A stretch of DNA of 40,014 nt from assembly GCA_003427395.1 (NCBI GenBank), contig BFEA01000001.1:3763150-3803163 (forward strand), read 5' to 3'. Below are positions 22,400 through 32,842 of this stretch, in pieces; positions within the stretch are counted from its first letter, which is position 1, and the number at the start of each line of letters is the position of its first letter. The notes beneath the pieces are model-generated. The model had not been told where the DNA came from. It ran no database searches and saw only the letters and a program-made list of their open reading frames with translations. The position numbers were made by a program, and so were the translations under genes. Origin of the DNA: Chara braunii. Its lineage: Eukaryota; Streptophyta; Charophyceae; Charales; Characeae.

Positions 22400-23010
22400 G
22401 CCTCACTAGTTACTATAGTAATTTCATCCGGGGATACACTAGGTATTCCTACGTCCTTACCTCCACCCTCCTCCGGAAGAACCCGTCGTGGTTCTGGACA
22501 CCCCTCTACGAGGACGCCTTTCGTGCAATCAAGAAGGTGGTGACTTGTGCCCCGGTTCTTCGCCTCCCCAATTTTGATCGTCCCTTCATAGTCACCACTG
22601 ATGTGTCAATTTTTATTTGGAGTAGTACTTTCTCAGGTGTTTCCCTCTNCTCCTGATTCACCTTATCCACATGTTCCCCACTTCACCCCCCCTCCTGCTG
22701 ACACTGCTTTTCGACTGACGCCTATCCTCCTTCCACTTCCCTCCACTGACAGTCCTCCCGTCTCTTACTCCCTGACCATCGCGGAGGATGGGACTGTCGA
22801 GGCGCGTGTTGGGGATTGCCCGATCGCTTTGTACTCCCGTCAGCTACTGTCTACCGAGGTAAACTACACTGCCGATGAACGTGAGGTTTACCTGACATTG
22901 GCATCATTATCTGCACGGGGCGCCCTTCACGGTGCGCACGGACAACACAGTTGTCCAAACTTTCCTCACGAAGCCCAAACTTTCCCCTCGATAGGCACGC
23001 TTGTGGCGTG
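22386..23010 (+). pseudogene. RNase H with internal Pro-rich insertion, chromovirus B
   Basis: FLGLTSYYSNFIRGY and FDRPFIVTTDVS begin the domain (first metal ligand Asp kept). After a one-base shift near 22605-22620 it reads GVVLSQ, then about 60-65 residues rich in Pro and hydroxyl residues before CPIALYSRQLLSTEVNYTA and DEREVY resume the RNase H fold. Most Ty3/gypsy elements have only a few residues between these blocks. One base at 22649 is unresolved (n). Confidence 0.8.
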
Positions 23011-24130
23011 ATTTATCCGAGTTCAGTTTCACCACTCAACCTATCAAGGGTGAAACGAACCGCGTCGTCGATGCCTTGTCCCGCCATCCTTATTACAATC
23101 AGGAACCCATCCATCTTGTTGCCATCTCCTTCACCATTGTTGATCAGTCAGTGATCGACGCATATCGCACTCAGTATCGTCACTGCCCGGATTATCGCGA
23201 CATACACACGACATTGCGGCGTGGCCAGACCGTTCCTTCATACTCCCTCGGTGAGAACGGTCTCGTGTACCGGCATGGTAGATCTGGTCAATTAGAACCA
23301 GGTATCGGCGTTCCCTTTACTAGACAACTCCGTGTCCAGGTCGTAGCAAAGTTCCATAACCATGCAGTTGACGATCATATGGGCTTCCACAAGACGTTGG
23401 TTCGTGTTTGCCGCCTATACGTTTGGCCAAAGTCTGAGGACTTCGTCAAAGCCTACGTCCAGGAGTGTCCTACCTGGCAGGAGGTGAATAGTGCGAACCA
23501 CCTTCCGTTTGGGTTACTTCAGCCGTACTCATACCTGAGGGTCGTTGGCAGTCCATCTTGATGGATTTCGTTGGTCCCCTCCGCCCATCCACTGAGCGCG
23601 GTCATGATGCTAACTTGGTCGTCGCCGATCGCTTCACGAAGCGTGCACGTTTTGTCTCGTGCCGCTATCGCATTAACACTTGTGAGGTCGCCGACATTGT
23701 CTTCGACCGAGTCATGAGAGATCACGACTTACCTCATAGCATCATCTCTGACCATGACCCGCGCTTTACCAGCACATTTTGGCGATGCCTACACGAGGTG
23801 TACGGATCCCATCTCCGCTTTTCATCGTCTTACCACCCTCGGACGGATGGTCAGACTGAGGTCACCAATAAAACTCTCGGTAATATCCTCTGAAAGTTTA
23901 TTAGGGATGATCAACAGTGGGACTTACACTTAGCCCAAACGGAGATTGCGTACAACCACGCCCTTTCGCTAACTACGGGGATGTCGCCATTCTATTGCAA
24001 CCTCGACTACCACCCTCGCGTACCCGCGGATTTCCTACGACCGTCGCAGCTGCACCCAAACACTCGTTGTCTTGCGCTTAACGACTGGATCGTCCACATG
24101 GTGGCGATTATGAGGCACACACACGAGAGT
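23001..24130 (+). pseudogene. Integrase core, chromovirus B
   Basis: Starts with the linker KGETNRVVDALSRHPYY. Zinc-binding region: HNHAVDDHMGFHKT then ECPTWQEV, where the second Cys of the CX2C pair is Trp, so the zinc site is damaged. Core DDE: D in LMDFVGPL (a frameshift near 23555 precedes it), D in IISDHDPRFTS, E in DGQTEVTNKTLG. TGA near 23891 is followed in frame by DDQQWDLHLAQTEIAYNHA, the usual next segment, up to a stop near 24145. Confidence 0.9.
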
Positions 24131-24178
24131 CTAGTTGACTCCTAGACTCGCATGGTCGCACGAGCGAACCGATCATGA

Positions 24179-24823
24179 ATGCATCATCCATTCAAAGTCC
24201 GTAACGATGTGCTCGTCGACACACACCACTTGCAGCTTGGAGCGGATACGCTTCGCAAGTCCAGGCGTCGCTTCTTCGGTTCATGCCGCATCCTTCAGGC
24301 TGTCGGTTCTGATATTGCCGCTAGTCCGGTTAGCTTCCCTGTGAAGCTACCTGATTACCTTCGACAGACTCGCGTACACGATGTATACCACGTCTCCTTA
24401 CTATGTCCTTATCGCAGACCGTTTGAGCGCTTCGTCGGACGTCCTTATGAACGCCCTCCACCTATCATGGTGGACGGGCACGAGGAGTTCGTCGTTTCCG
24501 ACATCGTATTCTGCCGAGTTACGGGTGATACCCCTCCACGCATCGAGTATCTTGTGCATTGGAAGGGCTATCCTGATGAGGATGCTACTTGGGAGCCCCT
24601 CGAGCACTTGGAGCACGCCCAAATGTTGGTTCGTGCATATGATCGTGCTCATTGTGCCGAGACATCTTCTCCTACTCAGCCGACTGACCCTCTTCCTCCT
24701 CCTCCGGCTGAGGAGACTGCTAAGGACGAGCCCGCTCCCTCTGATGCCGTTCTTCAACAGCAGACGGACGCCTCTGCGCGTCCACAATGCACTGGTCGAC
24801 GCCCTTGGCGTCTCGACGACTGA
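24179..24823 (+). pseudogene. Integrase tail with chromodomain, chromovirus B
   Basis: LPDYLRQTRVHDVYHVSLL is the conserved integrase C-terminal block. EEFVVSDIVFCRVTG, then IEYLVHWKGYPDEDATWEPL, EHLEHAQMLVRAY is a clear chromodomain with the cage aromatics (W, W) in place, better kept than in chromovirus A. It is in the same frame as the integrase core but cut off by in-frame stops. The C-terminal 50 codons are Pro/acidic. Confidence 0.93.
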
Positions 24824-25787
24824 TACTCTGATCACCTACTATCTTCCTACTGACTCACACCTTCAGGTACTCCATCATCAGCTTCTTCAAGATGTCAGAG
24901 TTTTGCGTTTTTGCTTTGACATCGACTCAAATTCTACTTCATCGACGTCATCGACCACTTCGACAACCTCAACTACCTTATCGGCTTCAACAACTTTGGA
25001 CGTGACTACTTCACGCCACCACCCTACCCTGTACATTCCCTTGCACATGTCGCATGATGGTTCTCACTTAGATGGGTCTCTCTGAGTTGGGCTCTCCCTT
25101 AGTATCACATAGGCATTGGGACCGTAGCATTATCTTGGCTTCCCTGCTCCTAGATCTAGCTCCCTCCCCCAGTCAGTGAGTTATGTGCATGTTTCCCTCA
25201 CCCACTGCATCCCTCGTCACCCTAGTGCCAGCCACTACATGGCTTCAGTTAGGCATACGTCCACCCTATTCCAGGCTCCCCTTTCATGGTCGACCCTGCA
25301 TGGTGTCACCCTTTTATCGAGCATTACCCGCCTTGATGGTCTATCTGTTAGGGTCATTGGTTTTGCTTTGCTACCACTCCCTCACCTTGAGCCTGATGAC
25401 CTATCCCACCTTCGTCTGTAGCTGCCCTTAGGAGTTTTCATTCTTAGGTTGCATTCACCCCCTTTGAGAGCATCCCACTCTTAGTGGTTCGGCGACACGA
25501 CATTACCTTGTGACATATTGCTATCTTTTCCTTTCAACACCGAGGCAATTGCCTCCAAGACTTTAGGATTGTCTCTTTCTACATTTCATTTTTTGTTGTT
25601 AGTTAGGATGTGTATACCAGACATTTGCTTTTCATTTGACATTATGTAGCTTAGGCTGCATCGCATGGACTCCGCATGGAGCTTGCTCCGCATCCTAGGT
25701 TTCTCAGCTTTCTTTATTGCAGGGTTCCGCTGCTGTTGCGGATAGCGTGTTTATGGCTCTTGCGATCCACTACAGGTCTGAGGATCG
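24824..25787 (+). other. 3' non-coding part of chromovirus B
   Basis: About 960 bp between the chromodomain ORF and the right LTR-like repeat. No conserved protein. No typical polypurine tract is seen before 25788. Confidence 0.5.
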
Positions 25788-26149
25788 TGCAACGGGCCTC
25801 TATCTGCCCTGGCCTACAGCCAGGGCCTATCAGGCTATTTTGCTTGTTCGGCCTGTGGGACCAGGCCATGGCCTGACCCCACACGTCGTGTGCTCACTCA
25901 GTCCATTCCAGTCCTGCCCGGTACCACTGTCGGTACCAGGCCAGTCTAATCCAGTCTAGCCAGTCCGCTGGGGGTATACCCCAGCTGCAGTTTGTTTCAG
26001 CTCATTCTTCATTTTTGCACACTTTGGAGTACGTGTGTGTTGAGTCTGCGGCGGAGCTGTGCTGTCCCTTCCAGCTCCATCTCCATCTCCGTCATCCTCA
26101 CCCCTTCGTCTTCATCCTAATGAACCGCCATTCCGGTGGGTCCGCCACA
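25788..26149 (+). repeat. Right LTR-like repeat of chromovirus B
   Basis: TGCAACGGGCCTCTATCTG to CCGCCACA, about 362 bp. Matches 15845-16189, with about 17 extra bases near 25858-25880. Confidence 0.7.
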
Positions 26150-26280
26150 GTGGTGGTGGTGTAGACCTACCTTCACCCCCGTTGGTGAAGGGAGAGTAGC
26201 GGATGGCTTGTAAGGGGGTGACCACCATACATCTCAAGGTGGTGAAGACCTATCTTCACCTATGGCAGACTTCCATCCCT
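26150..26280 (+). repeat. Tandem-unit copy right of chromovirus B
   Basis: GACCTACCTTCACCCCCGTT, GAAGGGAGAGTAGCGGATGG and TAAGGGGGTGACCACCAT repeat the unit found left of the element (15780-15840), then a partial further copy (GTGGTGAAGACCTATCTTCACC). Confidence 0.8.
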
Positions 26281-27115
26281 TCTCTGAAGCGTGGTGCTGC
26301 ATCAACTTGAGACTTCACCCGGGAGTCTGGCACCGGGTGATGTCTTCTCTAGATCACAGAGTGATTTTGATGACCCGCTCAACATGGTAGTGCTACCAGG
26401 AGGGAGAAGAGGAGGACATGAAGGCAGTACACTGTCAAGAGCAACTGCTAGGGAGATCAATGACCATCCATCACACATTGATTCTTGGTTCAATTGTTTA
26501 ATATGTTTATTCATTAAATCATTTGTCATTGCTGATCAACAAAGAGGCGAGGGGAGGAGGGGGAAGGAGGAGTTATGGGCGTAGGACGTTATGCTGGCTA
26601 AGGAGATTCATTGGCCTGGTCTCCCCCCCCCCCAGTTTCAAGTTTCAACAGACAATGCATTATGTTATACTCTGAGAACTGTTTACTGCTGCAGTGGTGC
26701 TCTTGGTTCGCCCCCGTTCTTCTTGGGAAAAGTGGGGGTTAGCCCCTAACTTTGTTGAATCCGTTGGGATTTGAACTCACGATCTCTCTTCATCAACTTA
26801 ATCACAATATTCAAGGCGGTGGCATCCACCAACCTTTTTCCCTCCCCTCCCCTCCCCTCCCCTCCTCTCCTCTCCCCCACCCCCGCACACCCTCCCGGCT
26901 TGTTCATTGATTTCAAAGTTCGAACTGTTAATCATAAGTTCATATAATGAAGCATATGCTTATTGCTTTACCAAGAAAATCTGAAAAAGACTCATGAATA
27001 TAGCTTAAGCCCGCCACATCCCTTACTGATATGCATACCCTCCCAGGTGGGCCACCCAGTTTCGCTGCACCTTTGATATCTGCGCCTTTCTATCGACAAG
27101 GACCTCACCAGACTG
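26281..27115. other. Dynein intron DNA, unassigned, with a tRNA-like T-arm
   Basis: No gene. On the minus strand at about 26758-26785, GATCGTGAGTTCAAATCCCAACGG is a good T-arm/B box, but the D-arm (near 26820) is weak. CCTCC-type repeats at 26838-26875. Confidence 0.4.
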
Positions 27116-27120
27116 CAGAA

Positions 27121-27340
27121 GTGAAAACTCTTGCCTCTCCAGAAGCAGCAAAAAATAAAAAAAAAGAAAAAGAAAAGAAAAGAAAAGAAAAAAAAAAACA
27201 CGAAAAAAAATGAAAAAAAAAATTGCCTCTCCAGAAGCAGCATCTCTCGATTTATGTGTGTCATCCTTGCGCAGGGGCCATGCTAATCTGCTCTGCAGAA
27301 GTGAAAACTCTTGCCTCTCCAGAAGCAGCAGCAAAGGGTA
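27121..27340 (-). repeat. Triplicated CTTCTGGAGAGG repeat enclosing a U6 fragment
   Basis: The word CTTGCCTCTCCAGAAGCAGC occurs at 27130-27149 and 27310-27329, and without its first bases at 27224-27241 (plus strand). Long A-runs (27150-27222) lie between. The U6-like piece is flanked by two of the copies. Confidence 0.8.
27244..27297 (-). ncRNA. U6 snRNA-derived fragment 1
   Basis: On the minus strand: CAGATTAGCATGGCCCCTGC, then GCAAGGATGACACACATAAA and TCGAGAGATG. This is the conserved middle and start of the 3' part of U6 spliceosomal RNA (the region that includes its internal stem-loop). The U6 5' end and the oligo-U tail are missing, so it is a pseudogene fragment. Confidence 0.85.
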
Positions 27341-27387
27341 CACTAAGAACACCGCTTAATAAAATTCCAAGCAGTTGGCAAACCGAC

Positions 27388-27676
27388 CTTCATCAAATAT
27401 AATCTCATTCTGCGCGCGCTGCCGGATTTCGATCACCTCCTTGTTCAGATACTCCACACTCCTCTCCAGGTCGGCCGCAAACATCTTGATATTGTCGTCC
27501 TTGCTGGCTTCTGCCACCTCTATTGTAGATTTGAGAGCGTTGAAGTCTGGAGTCAGCGTCTGATAGGCTGCATATTCAAGAGGGGGCACTTTGATATTGT
27601 ACTCCTCCATTAGACCATAGTGCGCAACAACATCATCGTACCGATGCTCAAACTCATCCTTTCTCTCGAGCACAGA
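27388..27676 (-). CDS. Dynein heavy chain exon, tail segment
   Basis: 289 bases: acceptor GGTTTTCAG at 27677, 96 codons in phase 0, donor GAAG|GTCGGT, ending in phase 1. Key pieces: SVLERKDEFEHRYDDVVAHY, LMEEYNIKVPPLE, YQTLTPDFNALKS, EASKDDNIKMFAADLE, QRAQNEIIFDEG. The pattern (Y.L.E.Y...VP, Y.TL.P.F..LK, AQ...I.DE) is that of the dynein tail shortly before the linker, a mostly helical stretch in axonemal heavy chains. It splices in phase to the 14770-14876 exon. It should be preceded by the 39705-39797 exon, but 29969-30082 is the nearest upstream here. Confidence 0.93.
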
Positions 27677-27907
27677 CTGAAAACCATTCAACAAAACAAA
27701 GAAGCTTATTCACTGTGCAGTGGGCTCACAATAGTACGGTAGTACCAATGCAATCACCAGCTGTTCTGTGTTTTCTTTGTAATTTTAATCCCATGGAGAG
27801 GAGGGGGGGGGGGGTGCTCATTAGATGGCGCAATGTTGTACAAGGCTCTACCCTCACAGTGAATACAACAATGCACACTTCGGAAACCAGGACCCCGGTC
27901 CATCACC

Positions 27908-27941
27908 CGGGGCCATGCCAATCTTCTCTGGACCGTTTCTG
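27908..27941 (-). ncRNA. U6 snRNA-derived fragment 2
   Basis: Minus strand GAAACGGTCCAGAGAAGATT then GGCATGGCCCC matches U6 from its GGAACGATACAGAGAAGATT segment through GCATGGCCCC with a few changes. Diverges after this. Fragment only. Confidence 0.7.
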
Positions 27942-28254
27942 GATTCGTATGTAGTATTGTGTACTCGTTAGATTGTGCAATGTCGTCGTGTTGCCCTGTA
28001 ACCCAGCAGGGTGGGGGTGTGAGGCCTGGAAGAGCTCGGCAGGGAGTAAGACAGTGCTGGAGAGTTTTATAAGGGTTGCTAGGGATTCCCAGGGTTTTTA
28101 GCATTTGTAGGACCACTGTGGTGGCGCCTTTTGTTGTGGGTAGACCTTTTTTCTGAAGTTCGTAATTTTCTAAGTAGCTCAAAATTTTCTTAGCCAAAGC
28201 CGGGTAATGGCCCCGGTATCTCAAACTTTCAAAACTCTATGTAAATTTCCATAT

Positions 28255-28330
28255 GGGACACCGGACCCGGTTCCCAGCACGTGCTGCTCCCCACGAATAG
28301 ATTGGAGCCTTGTCCCCTTTTAAAAAAACA
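28255..28330 (+). mobile_element. GGGACG-repeat, copy 3 (short form)
   Basis: Begins GGGACACCGGACCCGGTTCC after CCATAT and ends in an A-run. It lacks the 3' hairpin; TTGGAGCCTTGTCCCCTTTT leads straight into the A-run. Confidence 0.75.
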
Positions 28331-28458
28331 AGTGGACCTGCGGCAGCTACGCTGTGGGGAAGGACGATGACAAAACATTTTGCGAAACATGCCAGCCATC
28401 AGTTGGATCCCATCCCCCGGTATCTCAAACTTTGAAAATTCTATGTAAATTTCCATAT

Positions 28459-28531
28459 GGGACGTTGGACCCGGTTCCCAGCACGTGCTTCTCCCCACCA
28501 ATAGATTGGAGCCTTGTCCCCTTTTAAAAAA
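28459..28531 (+). mobile_element. GGGACG-repeat, copy 4 (short form)
   Basis: Begins GGGACGTTGGACCCGG; otherwise as copy 3, from which it arose by the 204-bp duplication. Confidence 0.75.
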
Positions 28532-28765
28532 CCAAGTGGACCTGCCGCAGCTACGCTGCGGGGAAGGACGATGACAAAACATTTTGCGAAACACCCCTGC
28601 CATCAGTTGGATCCCATATTTGCAATGTACCCCTACCAACGTTGCAAAATGCCCCGGCAGTTGCTAAGTTTTCGCACACACACACAGACACACCGAAAAA
28701 AAAAGTGTATATTTCCATGTTGTAGCGGTAGATTCAATCGATTTTGCTCATCCTATCGATGAAAC

Positions 28766-28769
<4 letters not shown>

Positions 28770-28836
<67 letters not shown>
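28770..28836. repeat. (TC)n microsatellite at a gap edge
   Basis: About 33 TC units ending directly at the run of N. Confidence 0.97.
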
Positions 28837-28854
28837 NNNNNNNNNNNNNNNNNN
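28837..28854. other. Assembly gap (18 N)
   Basis: Eighteen unresolved bases after (TC)n. The missing dynein exon would belong in this interval if the exon order is restored. Confidence 1.
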
Positions 28855-29560
28855 TTTCTTTTTTTTTCTCCCTTCCCCCTTTGCACCCCCCCCTTTTAAT
28901 GTGTTGAGGTGCCATGTTTTGTGCACAATATTTTCATCCATGCGCATTTTGACTTACAAAATCAGAATTGTACAGATGTATTTGTGTTTCAATCATGCGA
29001 GCAGCGTTCCATCCGCAAATGGCCGTCTTCATAAGTTCAGTCCATACTTGCACCATAATGTGAGGTGCGCCGCATGGCGTAAGGCGCGGCACCTGCTCGT
29101 GCGCCGTACCAGTGGCAGTTTCCCTTTTTTTCGTTTTTTTTTTTGCTGTTTTTGTAGATACAGAAGAGTGCGATACCTAAGGAACTGATCTTTTCAAGTA
29201 CAGTCGTCCATATTATTCTTTCGTTCCAATTGGGCATGAGAAATAGCCTGAAAAAGGTGTCTGGGACATCTGTCTTGACATTTACGTAGCAGCATTACCC
29301 TCCCACGAGTCCCCCCCCCCCCCAACCCAACCATCCCACTACAAATCTTTAAAGGGGATGCAGGTGACCATTGACCCAGCCATCCGACCCCTTTTTTTTT
29401 GAGTGAATATTTCCCCCGTGCGCCACAATGTGTGGGGCCGCTCGTGTGCCAAACATGCGTAATTTTCTGCATGGCGTCCGCTTGCATGTATGGTTCAATC
29501 AATTGTTGATTATAAGTCTAACAATATAATACTTAAATACAAACAATTGAATACAAAAGT
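28855..29560. other. Dynein intron DNA, unassigned
   Basis: No gene recognised. Homopolymer tracts at 29127-29143 and 29311-29321. Confidence 0.4.
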
Positions 29561-29690
29561 GCTTTTTTTTTTTTTTTTCAATGAAACATGATTCAAACAT
29601 CAGTTGGCGATACTAGTGATGGTGATACGAGCCCCCACCACTAGCAGACCCCCTGTTGGCTCCAAACTATTGGTGGGGAGCAACACCTGC
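29561..29690 (-). mobile_element. GGGACG-repeat, copy 5 (5' truncated)
   Basis: Minus strand: starts within GCAGGTGTTGCTCCCCACCA, has a terminal hairpin GCTAGTGGTG / CACCATCACTAG with loop core CTCGTATCA, and an A-tail (T-run at 29562-29579). 5' truncation is typical of reverse-transcribed insertions. Confidence 0.7.
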
Positions 29691-29968
29691 ATAAAAATCC
29701 ATTATAAGTTCGGTGTTTTCCAAGAACAGTTTTTACTCAACTGCCATACGAGATGGATATCTGCAAAACTGGCAAAGGTCCACAGAATGCAGAGTACAGC
29801 AGAGAGGTACATATTCCGCGAAAGGAGTGGGAAGGGAGGGAGAGGGGGAGAGGGGGAGAGGGCGGTGGGGGAAAGGGGGTTGGGAGGGGGTGCGGGGGAA
29901 GACATGGGAGGTTGGTAGGCGGTGGGGTGGTGAACATTGCCCATTTGCCTCCAGGGATGCTTACTCAC

Positions 29969-30082
29969 CTGGTACCGTTCAGCGGCCAACTTGGGGAGAA
30001 GGGATGAGATATTCGTCAAGCATTGGAGGGGAGAAGGTAGGAGAGATTGCTTCAGCTGCATGGCATTAATATGAATGATTCC
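29969..30082 (-). CDS. Dynein heavy chain exon, tail segment
   Basis: 114 bases, phase 0 at both ends: acceptor TTTTGTTGCAG, 38 codons, donor CAG|GTGAGTAAG (near-consensus). Pieces: GIIHINAMQLKQ, SLLPSPLQCLTNISSLLPKL, AAERYQ. The LLPSP..CL..I...LP.LA pattern is a landmark of the axonemal dynein tail. In heavy chains it is followed at once by the segment found here in the 39705-39797 exon. In this window that exon lies on the wrong side, 9.6 kb upstream. Confidence 0.9.
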
Positions 30083-30439
30083 CTGCAACAAAATAATGGG
30101 GACACAGTCACTAGAGTAACAATCTGGTTAGAAAAAGAAGGTAGCAATGGTATGTGGTGAAGCTGGCAGTTTTCATAAACACAAGTTACACAACCATGAG
30201 TGGATGAAAAAGACAAACATTGCCATGCCTGAGATAAGTGAGTTGCAAAATGGAGACAGGGAAATGGGATCAGCAAATGACAATTCAACAGGGAAATGGG
30301 ATCGTCAAATAGAACTGCCCGGTAAACCGTAGGCAGAGAGGGAGAAGAGGACAACAAACGAGGGGCTGTGACAAACTGTTTAAAACAGAACCTCCTGGTT
30401 CTGGCTCCTTGAGAAGCTGAGATTTCTCGATCTGGATGG

Positions 30440-31140
30440 CCCAGATTTGCTGCCGGCCAGTGTGTGCCTGGACCCAGTGGACCTTGGAAACTTCTAGAAC
30501 ACGGCAAAGTTGCAAACAGCCTTTGATGTGAGATCTGTGGCCGTGGTTGTTCATAACTCAGGATTTGCTCCTGAATTTCAATTTCCTGCAAGAGATTAGA
30601 GCCTTGATGGCTAGATTTTCCTATGGTGGCTAATTGGAGTAATGAAACACAAGGTTCGTGGATACATTCCACAAGGGGTAGACCTCCATAAAGTCCTCCT
30701 CTCAGGTGGATGCCTCTAGAGGATCCTATAAGGGTCCTAGGGGTAGTACTCACTGCACAAGGGAAGCCAAATGCAAACAATACATGGATTTCATCACCGG
30801 CCTTAGGAAAAATGAGCAATGGATGGACCAACACACATCATTACTTGGTAGGGCCCTCCTCATCAATAATACTGTTGGCCTCCATATGGTTCATGGTCCT
30901 TGGATAAGAATCCGGTAAAAGAGCTCAAGAGACAACTTAATGTGTTCCTATGGCCTGGGGACCATAAGACCCAGCATGTGATCCCCAGAGTTGCCTAAGA
31001 CATTCTAATCCAACGAAAACCAAAGGAGGGCTAGGTATTCTAGATCCAGTGATACAGTGTCAAGCTTTTAGACTCCAATGGATAATACGCTTAATATTGC
31101 CATCTGATATCCTGTGGTTCGCTCTGGCTTTAGAGCAAAT
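30440..31140 (+). mobile_element. Decayed non-LTR (LINE) retrotransposon, RT 3' part
   Basis: With frame changes the plus strand reads RVLGVVLTAQGKPNANNTWI, GRALLINNTV, LNVFLWPGD, then KPKGGLGILDPVIQCQAFRL and QWIIRLI. This is the order at the C-terminal end of plant-type LINE reverse transcriptases (L.G..L...G+..LI..V, FLWG..., P+..GGLGI.D......A...+W...). The segment at 30440-30560 (LLPASVCLDPVDLGNF) recurs at 34596-34700. Stops throughout; a dead copy. Confidence 0.72.
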
Positions 31141-31154
31141 TCGGCGGCTAGCTT

Positions 31155-32335
31155 GTGATACACAACCTCACGCCTCGCACAGTGTCTCATACCCATGGGA
31201 ACACCGATCAGAGTAATTGGGGCATGGCCGAGGATTTTGGACGGGGACTGAACCGCCAGGGCAAAACTGGGGTTCTCGCCTCAGTCCTGAGGGTCATTTT
31301 GGGAACTCCAGCCGACTGGGGTAACCACAAAATTCCAAATTGGGACAGGCGCAGAAGGGCGGGGCATCGACAAATTCCGCCTGTGGACTTAAGGACACAA
31401 CACACGGGATATAACTGCAAAGACTGGACAAAAAGACAACGAATCTACCGCTTTTTCCTTAGTAAGGTTCACGCCGCCCTTTTCGTGGGGGCCAAGGAGA
31501 CAGGGACACCCTAAGCATCCGAGTCGGGTCCGCGGAGCCCGTCCAATCGGCTCGGTCCCTCATCATGTGACGGGGGCGGGAGCGGAGGTACCCAGGTCCA
31601 GAAGTTCGTTGGAAGAGCCCCCGCATTGCGGAAGAGATCTGGGAACCGGACGGACTGTTCGTACGCCAACACCAACCTCCGCCAGCGGCGCCAGGAGCAC
31701 GAGTTTCCTAGTCGGCACCACCGACAGTTAAACTAGGGCTTCCACGTGGCATGTGCCACGGACCAAAGGAGCGTGTGATGCGCAACCTCATGCCCCCCGC
31801 GGCGTTCCATACTTCGGACGCTGATCAGAGTAGTTAGGGGTGTGGCCGAGGATTTTTGGCCACGGGGGTTGAGCCACCTGGTCGAAACGGGGGACTCTTG
31901 CTTCAGGCCGAGGTGCCCAGAATGGGGCTTGAGCTGTCGCCGGACGAACGACGGTGTCCTACGGGCCGACCGTCGTTCATCCCATGGAAAAGGAAAGAAA
32001 ACAAAACGAGAGGGGAAGGCAGTTTTGTTCCTTGAGGCGCGTGGTTCGCGCGACCCTTGGGGGCGGAGGCCCCGAAAACAGGTTTAGGCTTCGTTGTCAG
32101 ACTCGTCGAGTCCGTGCAGACGGCGCGGCATGGGCTCACCCGAGGTTGGGCAGGTCGATGGGACCCAGGTTCGGAAATGGGTGGGGAGCGCACCCTCGTT
32201 ACGGGAGAGTTCGGGGAAACGAGTAGCCCCTTCGTACCCCAGGACCAGCTGTCGCCACGAGCACGAGTCTCCCTGGTGACACCAGTGACAATTAAACCGC
32301 GGTCGGCAGGTGGCGTGCACAACGGACCAGGGCAA
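31155..32335 (+). repeat. Two diverged tandem copies of a 560-620 bp unit
   Basis: Anchors: CAGAGTAATTGGGGCATGGC at 31209 and its diverged match at 31826 (617 bp apart); GACAGTTAAAC at 31723 and GACAATTAAAC at 32287 (564 bp apart). GGCCGAGGATTTT, GGGCGG and GAGCACGAGT also align. GC-rich; no coherent coding frame. Confidence 0.75.
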
Positions 32336-32799
32336 CACCGTGAGGTCGGTTTACAACAAATTAAAGGCGGGGAAGCAAATTGATCAATCAGCACAAACCC
32401 ACGCCCGCCTATGTGGCACACCTGGGTCGGGTTATAAAGATGGATTGGCTCAGTGCGCTGCAACAGGATCCGCGTGTCCGCGTCGCAGTATACGCCATCG
32501 TCGTCTGCGATCGGGAAGGGTGGAAGCGCGCTGCGACGCTCTAAGACAAGGTCCGAGCTCGGGCCACGACCCGCGCTTCCGTTCGTCGAGACGAAACCTG
32601 ACTCCATGCAAAGATCGACGAGCACCGCCGGAGACGGATGCACCCAACTTTCTTTGTCCGTCTCTTCTCTATAACATCCATCTGAACGCGGCGTCGGACA
32701 CCCTTGCTGGAGATAGAGAGGTCGGCCGCTTCGCGCGGACGTGGGTGGCCGATCTCTCTGAAAGTATCCGCCTCCCCTTGGAGTCCCGACCTGCACACG

Positions 32800-32802
<3 letters not shown>
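32336..32802. other. Unassigned DNA right of the tandem repeat
   Basis: GC-rich single-copy-looking sequence; ORFs in several frames but nothing recognised. Confidence 0.35.

Positions 32803-32840
<38 letters not shown>
32803..32840. repeat. (GA)n microsatellite abutting adapter sequence
   Basis: Nineteen GA units run directly into the transposase adapter at 32841. Confidence 0.97.

Positions 32841-32842
<2 letters not shown>

Larger units (their letters stand above)
15845..26149 (+). mobile_element. Degenerate Ty3/gypsy chromovirus B
   Basis: A 10.3-kb plus-strand element lying inside a dynein intron, antisense to that gene. Order: LTR-like repeat (15845-16189), long leader, gag with CCHC knuckle, protease, RT, RNase H, integrase, chromodomain, LTR-like repeat (25788-26149). 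Many frameshifts and stops in pol. Base use is strongly C-rich on the plus strand, unlike chromovirus A, and the proteins differ, so it is a separate lineage. No clear polypurine tract is seen before the right repeat, and the target duplication is not clear, so the exact borders are less certain than the coding part. Confidence 0.85.
28211..28619 (+). repeat. 204-bp tandem duplication containing GGGACG-repeat copies 3 and 4
   Basis: 28211-28414 and 28415-28619 are near-identical head-to-tail copies (CCCCGGTATCTCAAACTTT to CAGTTGGATCCCAT). Each holds a short-form GGGACG-repeat. Confidence 0.92.

Noticed and set aside
30052-30834. 260-codon minus-strand ORF
   Set aside because: Mostly antisense to the LINE relic; only its last part overlaps the dynein exon, whose splice sites define the real coding piece.
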